Assembly (NCBI RefSeq): GCF_032854445.1
Contig: NC_088304.1
Span: forward strand, 26,239,704-26,303,703
Direction: 5' to 3'
From: Liolophura sinensis
Taxonomy: Eukaryota; Mollusca; Polyplacophora; Chitonida; Chitonidae
DNA length: 64,000 bases
In this document: positions 1 through 13,592 of the stretch, in pieces
Numbering within the stretch: the first letter of the stretch is position 1
Layout of the letters: every line of letters begins with the position of its first letter
Notes under the pieces: generated by a model
Told to the model about the DNA's origin: nothing
The model's database searches: none
Seen by the model: the letters and a program-made list of their open reading frames with translations, nothing else
Position numbers and translations under genes: made by a program

Positions 1-252
1 GATGTATATGATACAGGAGTCTACAAATACACGTATGATGTATATGATACAGGAGTCTACAAATACACGTATGATGTATATGATACAGGAGTCTACAAAT
101 ACACGTATGATGTATATGATACAGGAGTCTACAAATACACGTATAATGTATATGATACAGGAGTCTACAAATACACGTATAATGTATATGATACAGGAGT
201 CTACAAATACACGTATGATGTATATGATACAGGAGAATACAAAGAAGCGTAT
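1..252. repeat. 36-bp minisatellite, about 7 copies
   Basis: About seven head-to-tail copies of a 36-bp unit beginning gatgtatatgatacagg. The array runs off the left edge of the window, so its full length is unknown. Copies are nearly identical: the main variation is g/a at one site (cgtatgatg or cgtataatg), and the last copy is degenerate. Because 36 is divisible by three, one forward frame stays open as a 12-residue repeat (MYMIQESTNTRM). Nothing else supports a protein: there is no signal peptide, no non-repeat coding sequence and no splice context, and the g/a variant changes the amino acid freely. Confidence 0.95.
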
Positions 253-1632
253 GTAACGAAGAGTAAATTTGAAACAGCTTATCATTACTATGTGCACATG
301 TCACTTTCAGACAAATTCCGGATTTCGTCATTATTTCTGGCATAACACAAAGATGGCATTTCGCATGGTCCTAAGTTATAAAACTGCCTGACTGATATTA
401 AACCAACAATATCACGGGATACACGCAGAGCCGAACAGTACTTGGCGAACCTATGGATGAAATAAACAACCATATGACAAGTGACGATACTCGGACTTGA
501 ATGTGACGATCTTATCTTAGGGTCGCCACAGTTTTGTATAGGGAATTAAATGGTTGATCGCCAAGTTCCTACAAAATGTCTAGTTGTCATTCTACATGCC
601 CGTTAGACTTTTCTGGGACTTTTTTTGTTATTGTATTTTTTCTTAGAACACTAAAGGCATTAGCAAGTTAGAAAACTGGACTCATTTTCAAAATATAGCT
701 ATTCAGTTTGTGTAAATTAAGCACCAATTTCTTGTATATACTCTCAAGGCATTTTTACATGTACTCTAAGACCGTTTCATTCCAAATTTGCTTTTCTGAT
801 TGGACCTCTTTGAGACGTTTGGTTAATTATGAACCTAAATAATTTTTTTCTAATGCTAAGTATAAAAAGTCGGAGAGCGGCAGCTTGTCTTTTAATTCTC
901 TTGTCGCTAGGACACACAAGTAGTGAGTTCAGTCGGCCGTGGACTCAAACTGTTCGTGTTGCTTTGATACCACCAAACCCTTGAGGAAAGCTTTGCGTGG
1001 GGTAACTTCACTTGAATACTAGGTGTCTTGCACCAGCATGTTCGCCACTCCCACGATATCACGATGCCGCTAAACCTAGATCAAGCACCTCCATTCAAAG
1101 TTTCTTAAATTTTGCCAAACATACCAGTCATCACTTATGACTTATAACCATATAATGTGGAAAATCTATGGCGCTATTCTTTGTAGTGATTACCTAATTC
1201 AGTTTAACCTTGATGTATAAACATGACACAGCTTTTGTATCACCGGACTGTTTTTATGTGAACAGTTGCACTAAAAGCGACATCGCTGGAAATTGCGTAC
1301 TACTTTTTCTACTTCCGGGTAAATATCTAATGTAAACATTATACACCTTTTTATAGATTGTGATGCTAATTTGATTAATGAAAAAGTTGGAATCTGTGTT
1401 TGGATATTGTTTTATATCGGTTGACAATCTAAGCTGTGATTTGGGCACTTCGCCACATGGAAAGTTTTTATCAACGTAACTTTTCATTTCTAAAAGTATT
1501 TCACTGTGTGTGCCAGAACAAATAGATGCGTGTCTTGAAAAGGATGTACCGGATGTGACCCAAACGTATTGTTACAAACGTATTACATTACGCTGCTAAT
1601 ATGAATCTGAACATAATCAAAGAATATCCATA
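253..1632. other. unique non-coding DNA, no gene recognised
   Basis: AT-rich sequence with only short open frames and no recognisable domain, RNA gene or transposon. Nothing to annotate. Confidence 0.6.
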
Positions 1633-1714
1633 GGCAACAAATTCAGACTGGCAACAAATCCAGACTGGCAACAGATCCACAATGGCAAAAAATCCAAACT
1701 GGCAACAAATCAAT
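1633..1714. repeat. 17-bp tandem repeat, about 5 copies
   Basis: Five units of 17 bp starting at 1633, 1650, 1667, 1684 and 1701, each close to ggcaacaaatccagact. Point differences between units indicate moderate age. The short length and lack of an open coding context argue for a simple minisatellite. Confidence 0.9.
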
Positions 1715-3470
1715 GCACCTTTCGGTTAAACATGTGATGTACCTACATGTACTTTCTTGAATTCAGAGTCATACGAACATAATGCATAAAATCATAAGTG
1801 ATCTGTGAATCGATATGTATATTCATCAACAACTGATTCAATTAAAGGCCGTGGAATCAGTCATCCCATGGGTCTGTTGTTGTTGGCGTGATTTGGTAAA
1901 GATTGAAGCTCCCCGTCTCAGCGACTTTGAGGTGTGGATAGGAAGTAGTGGGGTGTAAAGCTACCAGCTAAGAGGATCCGTTCAATAGTTTGAGATGAGA
2001 GTGATATCAACACCAGGAACTTCCATTCAAGCTCTAAAGGGAGCTTTTTGCTGCTGGATTCCGATAACGTGTGAAAAGTGTTGGCGCAAAATTATGAGTC
2101 TTTTGTGGTGAATAATGGAATGGTGGCCAGAAGGACAAAGCACGGGTAGCCAATAACAGCCGCGATATGAAGTTGTTATCTTTTCATCTGTCACGGAATG
2201 CCCGCTTGTGTGGAAGAATGCTTGTTGGGAAGGAAAATCTTCGACTTAAGTGGGTTTCCAGCCTAATCAACAGGGACTCCAATTCTGGTCGCCATTGTTG
2301 TGTGATGGTATTTTCTCATCTTGGGCTCTTACACCCATGATTGAAGTCTCTGGGACGACCACGGTAACGTCTGGATTGTTGACCGTGATATCGAAGGCGG
2401 CAGTGGACTTGCAATGGTTGAGTGATAGCACGGTATTTAATGAAGTCTGCGGCAACATAATCCTGTGGTGATTAGCGATCATGAAGCTATGGATAATCCC
2501 GTTTATAGTGCATAACTCCGTATTTTAAGGGAAGAGGCCCACGTAGAGGGGGCGCGGGGTGACTCAGCCCTGGTCCATCCCTCTTTTGGGAGAAGGGCCG
2601 AACTCTCTTTTGATTCGACAAGTTTCATTGGGCCCACTGTTCGCTGATTATTTCGACTGATAAGAGCGATGAGTGTTGGAATGTCATTCCCGGGGGCATG
2701 GAATCTGTTGTCGGAGCAATAATTCACGACGAAAAGTCGCTGGCTCTTTATTAAACCGTCAGCAATAATATTTTGCCGCGAATAGTTTTCCCTCTGATAC
2801 TTTGGACAATTATGAAGTGTCAGTTTGATGACAGGAGACAAGAGGGCAGATGAGAGTTGTATTGTGACAGCTGTTACCCTTCTGACTCTCTCTACCCTCA
2901 TAGCAAAGGCGATCCCTAATCTCGCACGGAGACACACAACCTAAGGCTCATGATATTGTAATTTCCTATGACCCCTGCATTGTTAGCTCACGGTCCACAA
3001 TCACTGAGGATATATTGCTAATCTGCTCTAGACACTGTTGGTACAAAGACTGTCTGACATATAGAGCTAATCTCAACCCCTTATCACATGTTTCGTGAAG
3101 ACATTTTACCGCCACATTAAAGGTGTCACTAATGTTCGATAAGCATGAATTATTACCTGATACCTCTGTCTAGGTAAATGCGTACATACAACTGTCTGCC
3201 TCGTGCACGAGGATAAAATAATAAAGAAATTTCCTAAGGCCATTCAAAGCTGGTGTGATCTTCTTTTGATGACACGAATAAACAGTCATGTGACTAGCAA
3301 AGGGGATGACTTATACATTAATATTTACCCCAATTTATACTCTAAATATGTACTTGTTATCGCTCACAAAATTCTTGGGATTTCATCAAAAAGAAAAGAA
3401 TTATCGAACAAAACATGAAAGTTGGCATAAGCACAGACCTCCATGGCATGTACTACAAACGCAACCCTCC
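1715..3470. other. unique DNA; contains an unassigned 144-codon open frame at 2503-2937 (-)
   Basis: No repeat family seen. The balanced base composition of 2250-2930 differs from the AT-rich surroundings. It holds the longest non-repetitive open frame of the window (2503-2937, minus). The frame has no recognised domain, membrane segment or signal peptide, so I do not call it a gene; a conserved regulatory block is equally possible. Confidence 0.4.
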
Positions 3471-3477
3471 TGCCGCT

Positions 3478-3640
3478 TGTTTATTTATTCATTTATTTCA
3501 ACGGGATGTGACGACCTTCATAGGAATATTTTATTTAAGCGAGGGTTGCCGGTTTTATGGGTTGAAGAAAGCCACGGTCCTTCTCCATGCCGCAGCTCTT
3601 CAAGGACGCTCCTCTATTGCAGCGAAACAACACGGAAGGT
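3478..3640 (-). mobile_element. diverged SINE, family A2 (related to family A)
   Basis: Starts with tttatttattcattt and continues with diverged versions of the family A core in reverse orientation: ggaatattttatttaagcg, a 'gccggttttatgggttga' block and gaagaaa. It differs from family A in using 'tttatgggttgaggaaa' where A has 'ttatggtgggaggaaa', a variant also seen near 41205 and 59583. The tRNA-like head is not recognisable. Confidence 0.45.
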
Positions 3641-3796
3641 CATAAGAAATCTTCACTAGCATTACACGAAGTTAATACAGAATAAATTTCTAAAACATCA
3701 ATATATCTCGTCTGTCTCCACCAAAGAACGCACATATAGAGCAGAATAGTTGATAAGTACATAAGTGCAATCCATATCCACAAGCTCATTCACGGA

Positions 3797-5825
<2,029 letters not shown>

Positions 5826-5995
5826 AGTGGGAGGGGGGAGGGGTGTAATTTGGCACTGTTTAAGCATTTACATGAACATATGAATAGTTAGAAAAACACC
5901 GTAACTGAGCTATATTGTCAAGAGGCCATATTTCACCGGATACGTGTGACCATTTACCAGATATCGCAATGTTATGGCTATACTCACGCGTTACC
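5826..5995 (-). repeat. dispersed repeat family E, copy 1
   Basis: Shares ordered blocks with the other family E copies in reverse orientation: gcatttacatgaac, a ctaactgag-like block, cggatacgtgtgaccattt, and a degraded tcgcactgtc…ctggttttactc end. See the copies at 23235-23500 and 60910-61180 for fuller versions. Confidence 0.65.
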
Positions 5996-7014
5996 CGCTA
6001 TGTTATAAGTGCCGTATCTCACCCTACCGTATCTTACCACACCATGCTACTTCGAATGCAGCATACGATTGCATAAGGATATATTCTTGTTCTAATTAAG
6101 TGTTGATTTGTTCTTCAGAAATAAATCCAACTACATATATGTGCACTGTTTCATTTTAAATCTTTGCATTTCATTACCAAGAAAACAGCTTCTGTCTATG
6201 TGCCTCAGCAATACATACACGGAAGTGGGAAGGGAGTTATGTCTACAGCGGACCCTGCTCTTTATTTTGTCTTGAAACGTTTTAGGCTAATAGTTGCCTG
6301 TTAACCAAGCAGTAAGACTGCATCAGCTGAGGGCAAAAACACAAGTTGTATACATATCTATAAAATGTTATGCGCCTTTTCACGTGTCTGCTGAAAACAA
6401 AATGACAGACTGCTAACTATCGCACTGTCGTTGCTGTTCTGGTTTTACGCTCTCTGTTCTCGTCTTTTTGTACTGTACTATACTTGTGAGCTTTAGATTG
6501 TCCTACACTTACATTAAAATTCGAAAGTTGAAGATTTTGGTTTTTTATTGACTAAACAAAAGTGAATGGCCCTGGTTAGTCCGCGGTGTCTGCGTGGTAT
6601 ACTGCGGCTTGACATGTAAGCTTGACGTATGGTTGGCGTCATCGGCATGGCTTTCATAATGCACCACTGTAAATACGCCGACATGGGGATCGACATGCGA
6701 CGAAGAAATACTGCCATGCTTTAACTGATTCCATGCTGAAAGCTACGTTACACCCAAAACAAGTAAATAAACATATACTTAGTGTACACAACGACCACAC
6801 TGTCATAAATTATACCCGATCAGCACGCAAAAAAAAAATGCGGCGTGCTTTGAGTAAACCACCGACCTTTGGCAGATTACTCTTAAACTTTTCCACCCGT
6901 AACGCACAGATACGTGCATCATATTGGTTACGGTCTTCTACGAACGCTATATTGCGCACATGGTAACACAAGCCTCGTCAACCGCTTTTTGTAAGCAAGG
7001 TCCTGCGTACAATG
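5996..7014. other. unique DNA with a family E fragment at 6405-6470
   Basis: Within 6405-6470 the words ctatcgcactgtcgttgctg and ctggttttacgctctctg match the terminal part of family E (minus orientation). The rest shows nothing recognisable. Confidence 0.5.
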
Positions 7015-7125
7015 AGAGCGTGGGCATTTAAATATTCCCTGTCCATGGGCAGGTAAGAACTCGCATCTCGTGTGTCATAGACAAGCACATCGATTACTTG
7101 ACCACGGCCCACTCTTCTGAAATTT
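7015..7125 (-). mobile_element. tRNA-derived SINE head, family C fragment
   Basis: On the minus strand a tRNA-like head (ggccgtggtcaagtaatcg, then gatgcgagttcttacc as box B) is followed by ccatggacaggg, matching the family C copy at 60030-60165. The body is short and degraded. Confidence 0.5.
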
Positions 7126-7180
7126 GAAAGTGATGTAGAACTTGCTGGAAGCAAAACAATCACAGAAATAAAATATAGTA

Positions 7181-7760
7181 CACTCAAAAAATTAATCCGC
7201 AATTTTTTACAGCAGGTATGTTGTCGTAGTAATGCTAGAATGTACTCTGTTATCATAACATAATATTTTGTCAAATTTTACATAATATACTGTTAGTCTT
7301 TAGAATCTTTATATTGAATTAATAGAATATGAGTAAGTGAGTGCTTGGGGTTTAACGTTGTACTTAACAATTTTTCAGTCATATGACGTCGAAGGAATCC
7401 TTAGATGGCATGTAATGTGCCGCCATGTTGCAGGACGCAATTCCACCACTCCTTCATCTAGTGCTGCTTCACTGAGACTCCTTACCGAAGGCAAGTAAGG
7501 CGCCTCGCCCGAGCCATTATACCGATACAGGCCAACCAGTCGTTGCACTATCCCCTTTAGCTGAACGCCAAGCGAGGAAGCTACAACTTCCCTTTTGAGG
7601 TCTTAAGTGTGACTCGACCCCGGATTGACACTGGATCTACCGCTCTAATAGAATATGTGTGTTATGTTTAATATAATAATCTGCTACAATAACAGAATAC
7701 ATTCCAGGATTACTCACACAACAAACTTCCTATTAAAATTAATTGATTAATTTTTCAGTG
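7181..7760. mobile_element. TA-flanked MITE with ~72-bp terminal inverted repeats, interrupted by a SINE
   Basis: Left arm 7181-7253 and the reverse complement of right arm 7689-7760 align along their length (both start cactSaaaaattaatc and end gaatgtaYtctgttat). The element is flanked by TA on each side (7179-7180 and 7761-7762), as expected for TA-targeting (Tc1/mariner-like) elements. Removing the inserted SINE and one target-duplication copy leaves about 254 bp with no coding capacity, so it is a non-autonomous MITE. A second copy lies at 46991-47235 (245 bp) with a matching interior. The superfamily is inferred from the TA flanks only. Confidence 0.8.
7332..7645 (-). mobile_element. tRNA-derived SINE, family B, inserted in the MITE
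   Basis: Reverse-oriented SINE beginning (3' tail side) gagtaagtgagtgcttgggg, then tttaacgttgtac and cagtcatatgacg, ending in the tRNA-like part (tggatctaccgctct). The 5' head is truncated before box A. It is flanked by a perfect 12-bp direct repeat, taatagaatatg, at 7320-7331 and 7646-7657, the mark of LINE-type target-primed integration. It splits a MITE, so it is younger than the MITE. A fuller copy is at 41778-42112. Confidence 0.88.
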
Positions 7761-7762
7761 TA

Positions 7763-8305
7763 TGTCTGAAAAGAGAAACGATCATCAGTTTCCATTTGTA
7801 ATACTAAACGATTATTGCATTTATTATGTATTACAGAAGTGAAGTATGACTTTTAACTGTACAGTGCTTTGCAGCACTAATGCTATGCGCCACAATAAAC
7901 ATCGCCGTAGACAGACTCGTGTTTTGACAATATGCATTTGTACCCGCTCGTAAATCATATACAAGTCGACGGTGTGCAATTAGGCTCTCTAGGTTGTAAC
8001 TCTTCAAGTACACTGTATAGAGCACTAAGATAAAACATCAAAAGAGATCGACGATTTACGACTATAAGCAGCTTTATAGCTTATTAAAGTGTGGCTTTAA
8101 TACAATTAGTTTTGTGGAAAGTACAAGACTTGCTAAGTGTAAACAGAGCCTTTTTTCTCGGCGGAGCAGGGCTGGCATACAATCTATGCTTGGCCAGATG
8201 TTGTATGTCGCAGAGAGGAACAGTCAAACACACGGTCTTAACCGCACTAAAGACTTATCTAGCGTCTAGCGTCATACATATGTTACGTCTCCGCAATATA
8301 TTATT
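7763..8305. other. unique non-coding DNA
   Basis: No gene, RNA or repeat recognised. Confidence 0.55.
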
Positions 8306-8520
8306 TGTGTAAGTGTATATGTAAGTGTGTATATGCGTGAATATGTAAGTGTATATGTAAGTGTGCATATGCGTGAATATGTAAGTATATATGTAAGTGT
8401 GCATATGCGTGAATATGTAAGTGTATATGTAAGTGTGCATATGCGTGAATATGTAAGTGTATATGTAAGTGTGCATATGCGTGAATATGTAAGTGTATAT
8501 GTAAGTGTGCATATGCGTAT
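8306..8520. repeat. 36-bp minisatellite, about 6 copies
   Basis: Tandem copies of a 36-bp unit made of tgtaagtgtatatgtaag plus tgtgcatatgcgtgaata. The unit itself contains a half-repeat (gtgtatatgtaa/gtgtgcatatgcg), pointing to an older ~18-bp period. It stays open in frames on both strands because 36 is a multiple of three; this is not evidence of translation. Confidence 0.95.
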
Positions 8521-8689
8521 GTATTGCTTGTTGTGGGGATAGCAAATCTGTGATGTAATTTATAACAATACAGCCTACATAGACTATACATCTTCTTGTA
8601 TGTTAAAGGGATGAGACTAGGTGATATTAGCAACATTATTTCGACCAAGTAAAATATTTCTAAATATTTGTTTGTGTTTACCTATAATG

Positions 8690-8890
8690 AGATTGTCGCG
8701 AGTTCAACTTCACCTCCTGCTGATTTTCCTCTCCGGCTGTAAGCAGGAAGGTCTTCCAGCAACCTGCGGTTGGTCGTGGGTTTCCCCGGGCTCTGCTCGG
8801 TTTTCTTCCACCACAATGGTGGCCGCCGTCGTATAAGTGAAGTATTTTTTAGTATGGCGTAAAACACCAAATAAATAATGAATAAATAAA
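8690..8890 (+). mobile_element. SINE family A, 5'-truncated
   Basis: Contains the box-B remnant cgagttcaac, then the family core (aggtcttccagcaacctgcg, ggtcgtgggtttccccggg, cggttttcttccaccac) and the 3' tail tatggcgtaaaacaccaaataaa. The box-A end is missing. The F repeat follows directly. Confidence 0.85.
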
Positions 8891-8894
8891 AATA

Positions 8895-9032
8895 TTTGCA
8901 TGACTTGTACTTTAAAATTCGAGGGCAAAGTTTATATTTTAACAGTAAAGAGGAGACTACAGCACTCATAACATGATTGTCTGTGCATGCGCTGGCGTAA
9001 AACACCATTGAAATAAATAAATAAATAAATTA
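8895..9032 (+). repeat. family F repeat copy 1, ending in a SINE-like tail
   Basis: About 110 bp (ttgcatgacttg … agaggagactacagcactc … tgtgcatgcgctgg) matching 11425-11535. Here it continues into gcgtaaaacaccattgaaataaataaa, almost identical to the family A tail. F may therefore be a separate SINE with the same 3' tail, or may have landed inside a family A tail. Confidence 0.7.
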
Positions 9033-10287
9033 ATTTTAAGATTGTCAATGGCGAATGGGAAACATAAAACCTTGTCACATGAGACACAGCAGCATTTTAT
9101 CAATGTTTACCGTATAATATTACAAATGTCATTTAATCTTTTGGGCCTATGAGTAAATGAATGAGTAAAGAATTCATTTGAAAAAAGTAAATAGGCGTTA
9201 ATCTGTTTAATAAATCTATTAATAACTTATATAAATCACCAGTAAAATTTTCACAATGAAAACAACGACAAAGTGAGCGTCAAATAAGTACAAAAATCAG
9301 TCAGTACCTAAGTCATGCATTCAGCTAGCATTGTGGCTGTTATTCTCGTGTTCCTGTGACCGTCGCGGTGCTTGACTAACTGGCTATGCGCACCTACCCT
9401 CGGGATCTCATCTGTCTGGTAAAGGCCGCCTGTCTGGCCCCTGCTGCCGCACCGTGGCCATTAGCCCGTGTTAATTTCTCACCAGGACAACCCAGCCTTA
9501 AGATCTGTCTCCACGGTGTGACTCTGGTACCATAACCGATTCCTTCCGCTCCATTAGCACAGTTCTACAAGGTTGCCCATTTCCTCAGCTGTTTCAAGCT
9601 TGTGTTGAAGCGCTCACGCGTCAATGACTTTTCTTTAATAATTAGATAATGCAAGCACACCGCATTGAAAGTTTGCGAAGGAAGAACAACACTTAAAGGT
9701 AGCGATCAGCTTGAATTGCTTTTTTTTTTCTTTGCAATATGAAGGGCGTTTCAGACACGGCGTTTTGTAAAATGACAAGGAAATCAGCCATCATTTCTTC
9801 CATTTGCCGGCGACGTACGACAAACGACGTCTCTTTAACAATACACCCAGATAGGAAGCGGCTATGACTGGTGCTTTGCAAAGGAAACAATAGAGATCTT
9901 GTTCAAAGAAGCAACCTATACATTACAGCCCATTGAAATAACGGTCTTTACCGTTACCCGGCCACTTCAAAAGGATTCCCAAATAGAACTGATAACGAAC
10001 CGATGACTCACAAAGCAAACGTTCTACTATAAGTGTTTTCATAGAGAGATGTAAAACTTGCTAAGAAACATTTCCTTGAGCTCCTGTCGACTTCTGCGAT
10101 GAACGCAAACACCAGCTCTGTTTGCTGAGAACTTAGTGTGGACTGCTGAGGTTTCACCTCAAAGCTGATTATAGAGGCCTGATTGGAAAGAATGTTGAAT
10201 TGGCCTCCGGTAAAAGTGACAGAATGTATGCAGACGTGTAACGACTGGATTATAATTTCCGCAGCTCATGTTTAAGGCAAAGATCTG
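9033..10287. other. unique non-coding DNA
   Basis: No gene or repeat recognised. The less AT-rich part 9330-9560 has no long open frame. Confidence 0.55.
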
Positions 10288-10490
10288 ATTTATTTTTTCT
10301 ATTTATTTCATTGGTGTTTTACGCCGTAGTCGAGAATATTTCACTTATACGACGGCGACCAGCATGGTTGTGGGAAGAAACCGGCCACGGCTAGAAGAAA
10401 GCTCATAACCTTCCGCAGGTTACTGAGAGATCTTAAGATGAACGACCAGAGAAGAAGCCAGAATAAGCTAGAAGTGGACTCACCAGCGAA
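10288..10490 (-). mobile_element. SINE family A, reverse orientation
   Basis: Starts with the tail (tttatttcattggtgtttta, cgccgtagtcgagaatattt, cacttatacgacggcgacc) and continues through the core to agaagccagaataagc. The tRNA head is lost or degraded after about 10490. Confidence 0.8.
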
Positions 10491-10537
10491 AGGCTTCTGA
10501 GGTAAAGACGAAGTCAAAATTTTACAATATAGTAGAC

Positions 10538-10775
10538 AACAGCGTATGCAGAGAACAAAACCAAAGCATCCACGACGGTCTGACAGTTGACAAATGGTCA
10601 CAAATGAAGAGGTGAAAACCGGGCTACTTTCAGTTTACCTCAGATAGTGTTTTATTCTAACTATTCCTACAAATAGTCAAATAGTAGCTATGTATACGCC
10701 ATGGCGTGTGCAGTGATGCTAATTGCAATATATTTGACCTCATTCCTCTAGAACTACTCAAAGTGCTATGTTGTA
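10538..10775 (+). repeat. dispersed repeat family E, copy 3
   Basis: Forward copy: acagcgtatgcagagaacaa, acaaatggtcaca, agtttacctcag, ttttattctaact, gccatggcg, gcagtgatgctaattgcaat, and an end with ctagaactactcaaagtgct. It lies about 50 bp from a family A SINE. Confidence 0.7.
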
Positions 10776-11424
10776 GAGTTTAATACTAAGCGTTTGGTCA
10801 AGAACTGTGAATTTGTAACAGTTAAAACCAGACCAATCAGTCAGCCATTGGTCATACGGTGGGCCGATCACCTCCCAGGGTGCGACGCTATATTCGACTA
10901 AACTGACGAGGAAGGGCGGGTGAGGAGATTTGTACAGCAAAAAAAAAAAAGGCGAAAAACTGGTGGGCCAGAACAATTATTTTATTTAATGATTGAGAGA
11001 AGAGGATTGTCTAAATTCTGAGGTGTTTTGCCGTTCTGCATTGAAAAAGACTGTCGTCATGTTAGCGAAACAAGTACATAGACACTGGGAAAAACGCTGT
11101 TCATTAGGACATCCTGACATTCAGTCCCAAGTTGTATTAGCCCGAAGGAGGGGTAAGAGGCGTTAATTTGCAAACAAATGTGATTTATAGCCGTTATACT
11201 AATTGCGGGCAACACCGTCATGATAAGGCCAAAAATTTGTTGAGAAGGAGGTTAAAACCGTAGCAAATATTTTTTTCTAAATTTACTGAATTCTTGGTTT
11301 GTTGTATCATCAATCCCAGGTTTCTGTAAACCACGTAGCCTTTAATCAACACTCACATATCCGATCATTCTGTCATTAAAAAAAAAGGCAAAGAAATTAA
11401 AACGCCATCAAAACACGTTTAATT
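10776..11424. other. unique non-coding DNA
   Basis: No gene or repeat recognised; short A-runs only. Confidence 0.55.
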
Positions 11425-11535
11425 TATTTGCATGACTTGTTGAACTTTAAAATTCTAGTGCAAAGTTTTCATTTTAACGGTAAAGAGGAGACTACAGCAC
11501 TCGTAACATTATTGTCTGTGCATGCGCTGGTATAA
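11425..11535 (+). repeat. family F repeat copy 2
   Basis: Matches 8895-9004 with few differences (ttgcatgacttg, ctttaaaattct, agaggagactacagcactc, tgtgcatgcgctgg). After gctgg it reads tataacagtgac, a degenerate counterpart of the SINE-like tail of copy 1. Confidence 0.75.
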
Positions 11536-12536
11536 CAGTGACTGTCTGGACTTTGTCCAAAATGGATTCGGAATAAAACAATTCAGACGATGGAAACACT
11601 TAACGCTGTGCTACATACTGATCTGGAAAAAAAGACGCCGGAGCTTTTCTTTCTATCGTCTTTCTTTCGTTTTTCTTTCTTTCTTTTTTTCTTCTTCCTT
11701 CTTTCCCTTTCTGTGGCTAATTAGTTTTAAGACGGAAGCCATGCGTCATTGAGTAGCTAAGGTACACCTGGTGTTTGCAAGGTATAAAACACAGAAAAAA
11801 CGAATAAGAAAAATGAGGACAGCTGATAACTTTGGTGCTGGACAGACAGAGCGTTGCCGTTTTACAAGGGGTTCTCTGAGGGCTGACTTCATTGATCAAT
11901 GACTTGTCGATTGTTTTACCAGCCATCAAACTAACCGTGACAATCCGCCGTGACAGCTCAAGACAAATTACCTCACCTAATACGACCCAATGGACTAGCG
12001 GCAAAACCGTTTCTGCGGACTTAGACTCCTTTGGGATGATCTGATTGGATTAAATTCTCAACGTCAAACACCATATTTGATTAAATCGGGTAATGGTCGT
12101 GATATAGATGCACAGGTGGTTTCTATACATCCTGCAAGGGACTCTGTACCAAGGCCTGGGTGTCATCAGCTTGTGTCATGAAAGTGTGGATGGTAGGGCT
12201 ATACTATCTCATCTCACCATACGGCTCTTTATCCGTTACCATCTTCGTGTCCCCACGGCTGTCTTGGTCTGCCCGTATTCCCTGGTGAACGCCTAAAAGC
12301 AAGATGACATACACGATAAATTTAATAGCAGTGTATATTTAAAAGTATTCCTACTTACCTAATGATATGAAAGTAGCTTTGGGGCCCTCGCTTGCCCAGT
12401 TGGTTATAAGAGGCTTTGTTTATCGCAAACCTGTCGGATACTGATCAACGTGAACTCTCGGCGCTAGGTTCGGCTGTGCATCCAAGCCAAGAGGAACTAT
12501 CGGAGGGGGTTGCAAAAGGAAAATATCAAGAAATTT
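11536..12536. other. unique DNA with a polypyrimidine tract
   Basis: A C/T-rich strand (cttt/cttc units) occupies about 11643-11712. No gene recognised on either side. Confidence 0.55.
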
Positions 12537-12779
12537 GATTTATTTATTGATTTCATTGGTGTTTTATCTCATATTAAAGAATATTTCACTTATACGACGG
12601 CTGCCATCATTATGTTGGGAGGAAACCGTGCTGAGCTTGGGAAGATCCACGACCATCACGGAGACCGGAGAGGAATCTAGAATGAGCTGGACTTGAACTC
12701 ACAGCTATCGTATTGATGAGATACTGGCGAATAAGTGTGCTACGCTGGCACGCTTAACCACTAGGCCATGTAGGCCCCA
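12537..12779 (-). mobile_element. SINE family A, near full length
   Basis: Reverse copy with every part: tail (tttatttattgatttcattg), core (cacttatacgacggctgcc, gggaggaaaccg), box-B region (gagctggacttgaactcaca) and box-A end (gcttaaccactaggccatg). It shows that the family is tRNA-derived. The tail end is mutated (ttatctcatattaaagaata), suggesting an older insertion. Confidence 0.88.
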
Positions 12780-13399
12780 CAACCAGGTTTGAAATAAATC
12801 CCACAGCATCTTCGGCACTCTCTATTACCTGCTCAAACAAAGGGACGGCCAAAAATCCTCCCTTGTGTTTCCATTAGTCGTGACTTCTCGACAAACACCC
12901 GTGTTATATCTACTTTTGTCGACGTCCTGGTTTGAGTTCTCATTACCAGAAGCTTGGCGATTAACAATGGATTAAGACACAGGGGATAATCTGATGATCC
13001 TTATATTCACGATCACCACGTACAACTGCTAACCAAACAAACAACACAATTTAACGTGATTACGTTTGGCCACCGTAGCTTCCTTGCATCCAGTGAGCTC
13101 ACTAAATCATACATCAATGAATAAAAGGGTCAGTAAATGCCATCATACCATTTCTTGTTTCAAGGTAACTGGAATAGAATATTAGATTCATACTATTACG
13201 ATGATGACATTTACCACTTTTGAACTAAAGCCTTCTATGGCTAATTAATCTAAAGCGTCGGTTTCTGAAAGGATTGGACCTTCTCCAGTGATGTGGCGAG
13301 GCCGAATTAAGCTCTCACTTATTCTACTGTGGTCCTAAGTCAGGCAGTTTTTAAGGAACCGACTTTCACACAGCGATATTTAACAGATTAAAGAACTCC
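12780..13399. other. unique non-coding DNA
   Basis: No gene or clear repeat recognised. Confidence 0.55.
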
Positions 13400-13592
13400 A
13401 GCATCGTGAATACAATCAGAACAGCGACTACAGTGTTGTAGTTGGCAAACAGTCTCACGTAACCGATGAAATGCAGCCTCTTGTGAATTTACCTCTGTTA
13501 GAGTTTTACTCCAACTGTTCATGTAAATGCTTGGATTTCGCACCATGGATTTAACAGAATTATCTAAAAAACAATGCAATTTATTAGACATA
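13400..13592 (+). repeat. dispersed repeat family E, copy 4
   Basis: Forward copy: cagaacagcgactacagtgt, ttggcaaacagtctcacgta, tttacctctgttagagtttt, aactgttcatgtaaatgctt, caccatggatttaacagaat, caatttattagac. The right terminus is missing. Confidence 0.72.

Noticed and set aside
2-256. 84-codon frame of a 12-residue repeat
   Set aside because: Product of a 36-bp minisatellite. No non-repeat coding sequence adjoins it within the window.
360-400. Possible inverted match to 13330-13355 (cctaagt…caggcagttt words)
   Set aside because: Only about a dozen bases agree on each side, and the order differs; too little to call a repeat family.
8255-8648. Open frames rich in His/Tyr/Thr or Tyr/Val/Ser
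   Set aside because: Both strands of the second 36-bp minisatellite read in frame.
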